Below, in pieces: positions 9,592-18,066 of a stretch of DNA of 64,000 bases. Position 1 is the first letter of the stretch, and the number at the start of each line of letters is the position of its first letter. The DNA is from Bacteroidia bacterium (lineage in GTDB: Bacteria; Bacteroidota; Bacteroidia; B-17B0; Aurantibacillaceae), in the NCBI GenBank assembly GCA_018000995.1, contig JAGNIU010000017.1, forward strand, positions 1-64,000, read 5' to 3'. Made by a program: the position numbers and the translations under genes. A model generated the notes under the pieces. That model did no database searches and was not told the DNA's origin. It saw nothing but the letters and a program-made list of their open reading frames with translations.

Positions 9592-10752
9592 CTATAAAGT
9601 TCCGCGTAAAGCTTGTTCGCGTTCTATGCTTTCAAATAATGCTTTAAAATTTCCTGCTCCAAAACCTTTTGCACCCATACGTTGAATTACCTCGTAAAAT
9701 AAGGTTGGACGATCCTCAACAGGTTTTGTAAAGATCTGTAATAAATAACCTTCCTCGTCAGCATCTACTAAAATAGAAAGCCGTTGCAATTCCTTTATAT
9801 CTTCCTTCATCATATCACGATGTGCACCTAAACGTTTTGGAATTTCATCGTAATACGTTTGTGGTGGTGGTGGTAAAAATTCAACACCACGCGCTTTTAA
9901 TTCGGCAACTGTTTTAATAATATCATCAGTTGCTAAAGCTAAATGCTGCACGCCTGCTCCTTCGTAAAAATCAATATACTCTTCAATCTGCGATTTCTTT
10001 TTTCCTTTAGCCGGTTCGTTAATCGGGAATTTGATACGACCATTACCGTTACTCATTACTTTACTCATTAAAGCAGAGTATTCGGTTGTAATTTGTTTAT
10101 CATCGAAACTTAAAAAGTTTACGAAGCCCATTACATCTTCATACCATTTTACAGTCACATTCATTTGATCCCAACCCACATTACCAACCATATGATCAAT
10201 AAATTTCAAACCAACAGGTGTTGGGTTGTAATCACTTTTCCAAGCTTTAAAGCCTGGTAAAAATTCACCTTTATAATTTTTTCGTTCAACAAACATGTGA
10301 ACGGTTTCACCGTAAGTGTAAATTCCTGCTCTTACAACTTCACCATTTTCATCTTTTTCAACGGTTGGTTCCATGAATGGTTTTGCACCACGCTTTGTAG
10401 TCTCTTCGAATGCTTTGCGTGCATCTTCCACCCAAAGTGCAATAACTTTTACACCATCACCATGCTTTTTTACATGCTCGCCAATTGGAGAATCACTTTT
10501 TAATGCGGTAGTTAAAACTAAACGGATTTTATCTTGCTTTAAAACATAAGATGTTCTATCGGTTAAACCCGTTTCTAATCCTGCGTAAGCATACGACTGA
10601 AAACCGAAAGCTGTTTTATAATAGTGCGCAGATTGTTTTGCATTACCAACGTAAAACTCAACGTAATCTGTTCCTAATAAAGGGAGGAAATCTTGTGCGC
10701 CTTCAAATATTTTTTCTAAACCGTATTCAACGTTTTTTACTTCTTTTGCCAT
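9592..10752 (-). CDS. hppD: 4-hydroxyphenylpyruvate dioxygenase
   Basis: 386 residues with two vicinal-oxygen-chelate domains. The 2-His-1-Glu iron site is visible: His187 in FIDHMVGNV, His270 in GVQHLALATDDI and Glu354 in LFYEVIQRMG, with spacing close to the family's; the C-terminal GAGNFKALFESIEREQ is the usual capping helix. It converts 4-hydroxyphenylpyruvate plus O2 to homogentisate in tyrosine catabolism. No homogentisate dioxygenase or fumarylacetoacetase lies in the window. The bestrophin gene follows at 1 bp. Confidence 0.95.
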   Translation of the reverse strand: MAKEVKNVEYGLEKIFEGAQDFLPLLGTDYVEFYVGNAKQSAHYYKTAFGFQSYAYAGLETGLTDRTSYVLKQDKIRLVLTTALKSDSPIGEHVKKHGDGVKVIALWVEDARKAFEETTKRGAKPFMEPTVEKDENGEVVRAGIYTYGETVHMFVERKNYKGEFLPGFKAWKSDYNPTPVGLKFIDHMVGNVGWDQMNVTVKWYEDVMGFVNFLSFDDKQITTEYSALMSKVMSNGNGRIKFPINEPAKGKKKSQIEEYIDFYEGAGVQHLALATDDIIKTVAELKARGVEFLPPPPQTYYDEIPKRLGAHRDMMKEDIKELQRLSILVDADEEGYLLQIFTKPVEDRPTLFYEVIQRMGAKGFGAGNFKALFESIEREQALRGTL

Positions 10753-10946
10753 TTTTTTAATTTTAGATTTTTTGAATTAATGATTTTTAGATTTGTTTAT
10801 TTTTCGATTACCCGAGTTTCAATTCCAAAATTCAGGCAATCTACAATTCTAAAATTGTTGCGATAATTGCGCCATGTGTTGGGCCAGAATTGCTATCGTT
10901 ACGTAGTTGCTCATTACTCTGCTAAGATATGAAAAAAGGGTATTAT

Positions 10947-13775
10947 TTAATAGTCTTTGGGCTTATCAGGGGTTTTTTGGAAGTATTTCTTGATATTATA
11001 GGTAAAAGTTAACATAAAATACCGCTGAAGGATGTTGGTTTGGGTATCCTCAATATAAGTTTCAGTGATATTGCGCTGGATACTGTTGTTTTGCCCAAGA
11101 ATATCGAATACAAATAAACGGATATCAGCGCGCTTGTCCTTTAAAAATTTATAGCCAATTGCAGCATTAAGCAAAGAAATATTCTGATTAAAAGCATCGC
11201 TTAATCCTGCATAATATTGGTTGTTATACTCAGCACTAAAAACAAAACCACCTTTTGGATTGAAATTTAATTTCACTTTAGAGTTTTGTTGTAAATAAGA
11301 GGAATTTAAATCCGGCTGAATAGAATTGACAACATCATTATAAGAAGAGTTAGATGAAATAGTAAAATCAATTTGCTCGCTAACATTACTACTCAACACC
11401 AAACCAAGCGAAGGAGCTGTTGTATTTGAATAATTAGTTTCATTATTAATTAAAGCAGGAACGTTATTGTAATTACAGCCCGCATTAATATTTAAGTTAG
11501 ATTTTAACTTTTTTAGAGAAAAGCTGTAATTGAAAAAGAAACGCAAATTATAATAGCCATCTAAGTTAACCGGCCGCGTAATTTGTGAACCCTTTGCCAA
11601 GGCGATATCATTAAACACAACCGTATCCTGGTTGGCAATAATGGTGCTGTTACCAATATAGTCGTTTGTGAAAGTTCCTCCCAATAAAACAAATAGTGAA
11701 GTTGATTTTGCTGTATTTACACCAGAATAGCGCATAAAAAGATTATTCTGGAAGTTTTGATTCAAATCCGGATTTCCTGTGCTTAACTGTAAACTATTAC
11801 TGTTATTCAAAACATCCTGCAACTGATCTACCGAAGGCGGCGTGTTATTTGTACGGTAATTAAGTCTTATATTTTTACTTTTATCAAAACGGTATTGAAA
11901 CTGTGCATTTGGTAACAGCGACTGAAAAGTTCGTCCGCCGCTAAAAGCACTTGGAAATGTTTGTTTTTTATACAATTCTGCTTGCTGTGCATTTACACCA
12001 AGAGAGAAATTAAATTTTTCTTTGTTATATCTGTAAGTTAATCCTGCTGCATGCGCTAAATAAGTATTATCAAATACATTCGACAGTGAAGTGTCTTGCA
12101 GTGAATAATCGTAATTAATTAAACTACGGTTGTAAGTGTTTTTTTCGGAAGTAGAATAATTGTAAGTGAAAATATAGTTTACCGATAAGAAACTTGTTTT
12201 ACTCAAAGGCTCAGTGTATGTAATATTAGAAGTAGAATTTAATCCCGATTTATTTAAAAGCGAACGCTGATCAAGCGAATCGACGTAAAGTGAATCGGCA
12301 TAATAACTATTAAAGGTTTGCATTTTACTATTTCCCTTACTGCCATTGTAACTTGGATTTAAATCTACCGAAAAAGTTCTTCCCTTTTTTGCAAATGAAT
12401 GCCTAAACGAAACCGGAAAAGCAATGGTGTAACCTTCTAAATTTGATTTGTAACTATTATCTGTAGAGCTGATAACAACCGAGCGCGTGTTTTCACCAAT
12501 TAATTTATTTAATCCTTCATTGGTTTGTAACGATAAACGCGGTTGTAGTGTAATAGTGTTAAGTGAATCCATTTTACATTCGAATTTCAAATTCAGGCGA
12601 TGATTGTAATTATTACTTCTCGAAACATTATTTTCATCATACTGCAAACCATTGTTGCTTCCTACAATATAATCGCGTAGTATTACTGAAGTCGCTTTGT
12701 TATCCGTCCAATTAAAAAAATATGCTGCCGATACACTTGCTTTCTTTCCCCAACTATCACTGTAATTGAATCCGGCGGCATTGGTATTTATAATTCCATT
12801 TTTTATGTCCACCAAAAAACTTTCTGAGCTTCCTCCTGAAGATCCGCCTCTACTTCTGCCACCGCCTCTATTACCTCGATTCCCACTATTTCCTCCACCT
12901 GAACTCATTACACCTAACAAATCTTCGCTTGAAAAATTTTGTTCGTTAATGTTATTACTCAAAACTAAAATTGTAAACCGTTGCTTTTCCTTAAAGCGAT
13001 TTAAAACTAAACCTGCTTTATATTTATCTAAATAACCATAACCACCATAAGCTTTTCCAAAAATTCCATTTCTGAATTGTGTTTTGGTGACAATATTTAT
13101 TGTTTTACTACTATTGCCATCATCAAATCCGGTAAACTGTGACTGATCACTTTTTTTATCAAACACCTGAACTTTATCAATTATTTCCGCAGGCAAATTT
13201 TTCAAAACCGAATTCGCATCATCACCAAAAAAAGGTTTTCCGTCCACAAATACTTGTTTCACATCCTCTCCTTGCGCTTGTACTTTTCCATCAACAATAG
13301 TTACGCCTGGCATTTTTGTTACTAAATCTTCAGCAGTGGCATCTTTATTTACTTTAAAAGCTTTTGAATTGTAACTGGTGGTATCACCACTTTGAGTTGC
13401 CATTATAGCTTCTGTTTCTATTTTAATCTCATCCAGCTTTTTAACTGTAGAGGTTAGCTTGATATTTTCAATTGTCTTGTTTTCGTTTACTGAAATACTT
13501 TTGTAATAATCTGTAAATCCTAAATAAGAAATTTTTAAAAGATAATTACCAAGAACCACATTCTCGATTTTAAAATTCCCGGTCTCATCAGTTGTTGTTC
13601 CTTTTAAAAAAGAAGAATCGTTTTTTAAAACAATTACAGAAGCCCCAATAGCAGGGGCGTTCTTTTGTTCAGTAATCTTCCCTTCAATAATAAAAGTTTG
13701 ACTAAAACCAAAGGATACAAAGCCGCTAAAAAAAAGTATGTAAAGGATACGAGACAAACTACAAGAAACTACCAA
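10947..13775 (-). CDS. Outer-membrane beta-barrel protein with carboxypeptidase-regulatory N-domain
   Basis: 942 residues. Hydrophobic signal peptide (about 1-25, SFGFSQ), CarboxypepD-regulatory-like domain (about 27-110, EGKITEQKNAPAIGASVIVLK), a TonB-plug-like region (about 130-230, VTKMPGVTIVDGKVQAQGEDVKQ broken up by VFVDGKPFFGDD) and a long barrel typical of Bacteroidota OMP_b-brl families. It belongs to the TonB-receptor-like group, but without a recognisable TonB box or ligand signature. A Gly/Ser/Arg/Asn-rich tract (SSGGGNSGNRGNRGGGRSRG and on, roughly residues 285-315) interrupts the early barrel as a flexible extracellular or periplasmic loop. It starts 7 bp after the sensor gene upstream, so it is probably co-transcribed with it. 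Confidence 0.8.
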   Translation of the reverse strand: MVVSCSLSRILYILFFSGFVSFGFSQTFIIEGKITEQKNAPAIGASVIVLKNDSSFLKGTTTDETGNFKIENVVLGNYLLKISYLGFTDYYKSISVNENKTIENIKLTSTVKKLDEIKIETEAIMATQSGDTTSYNSKAFKVNKDATAEDLVTKMPGVTIVDGKVQAQGEDVKQVFVDGKPFFGDDANSVLKNLPAEIIDKVQVFDKKSDQSQFTGFDDGNSSKTINIVTKTQFRNGIFGKAYGGYGYLDKYKAGLVLNRFKEKQRFTILVLSNNINEQNFSSEDLLGVMSSGGGNSGNRGNRGGGRSRGGSSGGSSESFLVDIKNGIINTNAAGFNYSDSWGKKASVSAAYFFNWTDNKATSVILRDYIVGSNNGLQYDENNVSRSNNYNHRLNLKFECKMDSLNTITLQPRLSLQTNEGLNKLIGENTRSVVISSTDNSYKSNLEGYTIAFPVSFRHSFAKKGRTFSVDLNPSYNGSKGNSKMQTFNSYYADSLYVDSLDQRSLLNKSGLNSTSNITYTEPLSKTSFLSVNYIFTYNYSTSEKNTYNRSLINYDYSLQDTSLSNVFDNTYLAHAAGLTYRYNKEKFNFSLGVNAQQAELYKKQTFPSAFSGGRTFQSLLPNAQFQYRFDKSKNIRLNYRTNNTPPSVDQLQDVLNNSNSLQLSTGNPDLNQNFQNNLFMRYSGVNTAKSTSLFVLLGGTFTNDYIGNSTIIANQDTVVFNDIALAKGSQITRPVNLDGYYNLRFFFNYSFSLKKLKSNLNINAGCNYNNVPALINNETNYSNTTAPSLGLVLSSNVSEQIDFTISSNSSYNDVVNSIQPDLNSSYLQQNSKVKLNFNPKGGFVFSAEYNNQYYAGLSDAFNQNISLLNAAIGYKFLKDKRADIRLFVFDILGQNNSIQRNITETYIEDTQTNILQRYFMLTFTYNIKKYFQKTPDKPKDY

Positions 13776-13782
13776 CGAAAAA

Positions 13783-16700
13783 TTAAACTTTTACGCCAAT
13801 TACACAAACGTCGTCCACTTGTTCATGCTTTCCGCGCCAGCTAATAAAGGCTTCCTCTAATAAATCGTGTTGGTCGGCCATGCTCATGTGAGCTATTGAT
13901 TGAATCAATTTTTGAAGTTTTTTAAATTTAAATTTTTTGCCACTTTCTCCACCAAACTGATCGGAATACCCATCCGTTAAAATGTAAACACTATCTCCTT
14001 TTTGTAACTGGATAGTATTATCCTCAAACATTTTATGACCACCAACATAACCTCCAATAGAATGTTTACTTGGTTTGTAATCTTTCAATTCGCCATTGCG
14101 GATAAGTAATAATGGTCTGTGTGCCCCTGCAAATTGCAGCATCATATTCTTAGGATGATAAGCGCATAAAGCAATGTCCATACCATCGTTCGCCGAATGG
14201 TCGGAACTTTTGTTTAGCATAGCGCGTAAACGCTCATCTAGAGTTGTTAAGGCGTGTCCCGGTGTAGTAATATTTTGATCTTTTATAATCTGATTCATCA
14301 AATCGTTACAAATTAACGACATAAAGGCCCCCGGTACACCATGACCTGTACAATCGGCTGCTGCAAAAACAGTAATATTATCTCTAAAGGTTTCAATCCA
14401 ATAAAAATCACCACTCACAATATCTTTCGGACGGTAATAAACAAAACTCTCAGTAAATGCTTTTTTCAATAAATCGGTATCCGGCATTAATGCTTGTTGA
14501 ATCTTTTTTGCATACTTAATACTATCGGTGATGTCTTTATTTTTTTCTTCAATAATTGCTTTCTGACTAATCACCTCCTCTGTTCTTTCTTTCACTTTCT
14601 CCTCAAGGTTTTCGTAAAGACTTGCATTATCTAATGCGATCGCGATTGATAAAGCAAGATTTCTCAAAATATTTACTTGATACTCTGAATACGCATTTTT
14701 AGAAAAACTTTGTACCGTTAATACACCAATTTTTTTGTCTTTGGTAAATAATGGGAGGTAAATTAATGACTCCGGTGATTGACCTGCAATTGGCGCTTTA
14801 AGTACTTTAATATATTTGCTGTACTCTAATTTATTGTCATTGATAATGATTTCTCTTTCTTTATCAAAACACCAAACGGCATAACGGTCCTTATCACTAC
14901 AATGAAATTCGAAGAACGGCATTTTTTCGGCACGCTCAATAAATCCCGGGAACTGTAAGCTGTGCGACACCGGATTATATAAACCAATACCGAATGATTC
15001 GGATTTCATTAAGGTGTTAATGTTTTGATACACTTTTGAAACGATTGTTTCAACTGAAAGTGATGAAGAAATATCTTTTGTTATTTGAGCAATTAATTTT
15101 GTGTCAGAGAAATTTTTCTCTAACAATTCTTTTTGTCTGGTTACTTCAACAGTCCTGCGTTGAACGCGTTCTTCCATATTTTCATAAAGCGATGCGTTAT
15201 CAAATGCGATACCGATGTGAACTGCTAAGTTTTTTAAAATACTTAAGTGATACTCGCTGTAGGCATTCTTTTTAAAACTTTGTACTGTTAAAACGCCAAG
15301 TTTTGCAGTTTTACCATAGATAGGTAAAAAAATCATCGACTCTGTATCTTCGCCTTCAGTAGCGGTATAAAACGTTTGAATGTATTTAGAATGTTCAACG
15401 CTGTAATCATTTATAAATACTTCCTGATCATTATTAAAACATAAAACAGAAAGTGTTTCATCAGTTAAGCCATAAGAGAAATCGGCTAACTTCTCACCTT
15501 TCTCCATTGAACCGGAAAAAACTAATTTCTTTTGATCCTCCTTATGAATACCAATTGCAAAAACTGAAGCATCCATTAAAGAGTTAATATTTGTATACAC
15601 TTTCTCTACAATTTCACTTGCCGATAAAGTTGATGTAATGTCTTTTCCAATTTGTCCGAGTAGCCTTGTGTTTTCGTATGTCTTTTCAACTTCTTCCTTT
15701 TGCTTCACAACTTCCAACGTTCTTTCTTTTACTTTATCCTCCATATTTTCATAGAGAGAAGCATTTTCAAGGGCAATAGCAATATATGAAGCTAAAGATT
15801 TAAGAATATCTAAATGATGTGGTTTGTAAGCAAATTTCTCGAAACTCTGAATTGTTATAACACCCAATACGCGTTCCCCAATCATAATTGGATAGAAAAT
15901 CAGGGAGTGAGGTAAGTCACCACTCACTACACGAATTTGTTTTACGTACTTACTATACTCAACAAGATTATCATTTAAGAAAATCTCCTTTTTATTTTTA
16001 ATGCACCATACCGAATAATTATCATCATCATCCATAGAGATAGATGCAATGTTCGAATATTTTTCTCCACGTTCTATCCCGTACTTATAATCCACAACAT
16101 TACGTACTGGATCATAAAGACGAACTCCAAAACATGCAGCGTCCATAACCTGACCAACATAATGATGAAGTTTCTCGAATATCTCTTCGAAGTTAAGAGT
16201 AGAAGTAATTTGCTGCCCTACTTCACTTAACAATTTACTGTTTTGATATGCTTTTTCAATTTCTTCTTTTTGAACTAATACTTCTCGTGTACGGGCGAAA
16301 ATTATTTTTTCCTGAAATTCATATAGCTCCGCATTATCTAATGCAATAGCTGTATACGAAGCCAGGTTCCTTAAAATATTAATATGATAATTGCTGTAAG
16401 CATTTGCTTTAAAACTTTGAACAGTAATAACACCCAATACTTTATCCTTTAAAACTAAAGGCAGATAAATAATAGAGTTTACTGTTTTTCCAAAAGAAGG
16501 AATCGTTTTTTGTTTCACAAACAAATGAAACTCCTTTTCAAAATCGTTAATGATAATTTCCTTCTTCTCTAAAAAACATTTTACTGGAACTTTGTCTGTA
16601 TCATTTAAATTATGAATTATATCTTTAAACTGCTCATTCCCCTCTATAAACAAAGGAAAAACAAGTTGATTCTCTTTTGATTTGTGTAACCCAATACCAA

Positions 16701-17907
16701 AACCTGTCGCATCCATTAATCTGTTCACGTGATCGTAAACCGTCTCCACAATATCAGAAACCGAATGATGTGAAATGATTTGTTGTCCGATTTTTCCTAA
16801 CAAAACCAAATTATTAGAATAGTTTTCTAACTCTTTAGCTTTTTCCTCAAGTAATAATTTTTCGGCTTGCGATTGAAGAACTTTATGTTGCAATTCAACA
16901 CTCTTAACTAATTGATTTGTTTTTTCGTTACGAACTTCCTCTCGGGTAACCTGAAATATTTTGTAATACTTTATAGATTCCTCGAAGCGGCTTAAGCTTT
17001 CGTAAAGTTGAGCTAATTTTTCGCTGGCTTTATAAACTCCCTCTTTTGAATTAATACTTTCTGATAATTTAAAAGATTGCTCCAGATATTTAATCGCTTC
17101 CTGAGAATCGTTTTTATCAATTAGCAAACAACCAATATTAAACATGGTCATTACTTCGCCGGCTTTAAAACCTAATTCGCGACGAAGATTTAAACTCTCA
17201 TTAAATTTTGAAAGTGCCTCAGTATAATTTTTTGTAGCCGAATAAGTCCGACCCAATCCGTCTAAAGCAAATGCGGCTACTTGTTTATTTCCTATTTCAG
17301 AACAAATGGAAGCGCATTTTGTATAATATTCAGAAGCTAAATCATATTGTTTTAAATTGTGATACGTTTCGCCTAAACCATCTAATACCTTAACGTAAAT
17401 TTCAGTGTCGTTATGTTTAATACATAATTTTTGACTTTCTAATAAAACATTAAGAGCTTTCTCATTTTGTTCAATTGAATAATAAACGGTTCCTAATCCG
17501 TTTAAACCATCGGCCATTCCTATTTCATTTCCGATACTATTATTAATATTATAACATTCGTTGTAATATTTTATAGCTGAGTCGTAATCGGATAAATATC
17601 TGAAACTGGCACCAACATAATAATAAGTTTCTGCTTCATTTATTTTATCATCTATTTCTTTGAAAATAGAAATGGCATCAAAAGAATATTTAAGTGCTTC
17701 TTCGTTTTTTGAAATCCAAATGCTTGCCGTGCCTAAAGTTTTATAAGCAAGTGCTATTCCTTTTTTATAATTTTCTTTTTGAGATTTTTCGAGAGCTTTT
17801 GAACTTAGTTCAATAGATTTATAGGCGTCTTTACGATTAATACTCCAAGCTTCTTTATTAAGCTTGTCTATTTCTGAAGTATCAATATGTTCTAAAGTAT
17901 CCTGCAT
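13783..17907 (-). CDS. TPR + four tandem GAF + SpoIIE-type PP2C phosphatase
   Basis: The frame extends to a TTG at 17919, but the ATG at 17907 (MQDTLEHIDTSE) is the likelier start, giving 1374 residues. Order: tetratricopeptide repeats (about 10-330, e.g. AIKYYNECYNINNSIGNEIG), four GAF domains (about 370-540, 560-735, 755-925 and 945-1115) joined by near-identical coiled-coil linkers (NMEDKVKERTLEVVKQKEEV), and a PP2C/SpoIIE serine phosphatase (about 1140-1374). Phosphatase metal motifs are present: SGDFYW, ADCTGHGVPGAFMS, DGMDIAL, LTDGYSDQFGG and DDVCVIG. A cytoplasmic stress or metabolite sensor that would dephosphorylate an anti-sigma-antagonist-like partner, by analogy with RsbU. No partner genes are in the window. 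Confidence 0.88.
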   Translation of the reverse strand: MQDTLEHIDTSEIDKLNKEAWSINRKDAYKSIELSSKALEKSQKENYKKGIALAYKTLGTASIWISKNEEALKYSFDAISIFKEIDDKINEAETYYYVGASFRYLSDYDSAIKYYNECYNINNSIGNEIGMADGLNGLGTVYYSIEQNEKALNVLLESQKLCIKHNDTEIYVKVLDGLGETYHNLKQYDLASEYYTKCASICSEIGNKQVAAFALDGLGRTYSATKNYTEALSKFNESLNLRRELGFKAGEVMTMFNIGCLLIDKNDSQEAIKYLEQSFKLSESINSKEGVYKASEKLAQLYESLSRFEESIKYYKIFQVTREEVRNEKTNQLVKSVELQHKVLQSQAEKLLLEEKAKELENYSNNLVLLGKIGQQIISHHSVSDIVETVYDHVNRLMDATGFGIGLHKSKENQLVFPLFIEGNEQFKDIIHNLNDTDKVPVKCFLEKKEIIINDFEKEFHLFVKQKTIPSFGKTVNSIIYLPLVLKDKVLGVITVQSFKANAYSNYHINILRNLASYTAIALDNAELYEFQEKIIFARTREVLVQKEEIEKAYQNSKLLSEVGQQITSTLNFEEIFEKLHHYVGQVMDAACFGVRLYDPVRNVVDYKYGIERGEKYSNIASISMDDDDNYSVWCIKNKKEIFLNDNLVEYSKYVKQIRVVSGDLPHSLIFYPIMIGERVLGVITIQSFEKFAYKPHHLDILKSLASYIAIALENASLYENMEDKVKERTLEVVKQKEEVEKTYENTRLLGQIGKDITSTLSASEIVEKVYTNINSLMDASVFAIGIHKEDQKKLVFSGSMEKGEKLADFSYGLTDETLSVLCFNNDQEVFINDYSVEHSKYIQTFYTATEGEDTESMIFLPIYGKTAKLGVLTVQSFKKNAYSEYHLSILKNLAVHIGIAFDNASLYENMEERVQRRTVEVTRQKELLEKNFSDTKLIAQITKDISSSLSVETIVSKVYQNINTLMKSESFGIGLYNPVSHSLQFPGFIERAEKMPFFEFHCSDKDRYAVWCFDKEREIIINDNKLEYSKYIKVLKAPIAGQSPESLIYLPLFTKDKKIGVLTVQSFSKNAYSEYQVNILRNLALSIAIALDNASLYENLEEKVKERTEEVISQKAIIEEKNKDITDSIKYAKKIQQALMPDTDLLKKAFTESFVYYRPKDIVSGDFYWIETFRDNITVFAAADCTGHGVPGAFMSLICNDLMNQIIKDQNITTPGHALTTLDERLRAMLNKSSDHSANDGMDIALCAYHPKNMMLQFAGAHRPLLLIRNGELKDYKPSKHSIGGYVGGHKMFEDNTIQLQKGDSVYILTDGYSDQFGGESGKKFKFKKLQKLIQSIAHMSMADQHDLLEEAFISWRGKHEQVDDVCVIGVKV

Positions 17908-18008
17908 ACAATTACCCAATATACGGCAATTTTTTTACAAAAAGGAGAATCGAAAACCTATTTAAATAACTGATTTACATATAGTTAAAAACGAATTTAT
18001 AAACTCAA

Positions 18009-18044
18009 TAAAAAAGCCCTTACGAATACATTTCGCAAGGGCTT
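18009..18044 (-). terminator. Rho-independent terminator of gcvP
   Basis: On the minus strand AAGCCCTTGCGAA pairs with TTCGTAAGGGCTT (13-bp stem, one G-T wobble) and is followed by a T-run. The stem is 18014-18026/18032-18044, 23 bp past the gcvP stop. Confidence 0.85.
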
Positions 18045-18066
18045 CTTAAAATTTAATTATTTGAGT

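Noticed and set aside
12766-13035. 89-codon + strand frame rich in Pro/Leu
   Set aside because: Complement of the Gly/Ser/Arg-rich tract in the barrel gene; low-complexity artefact.
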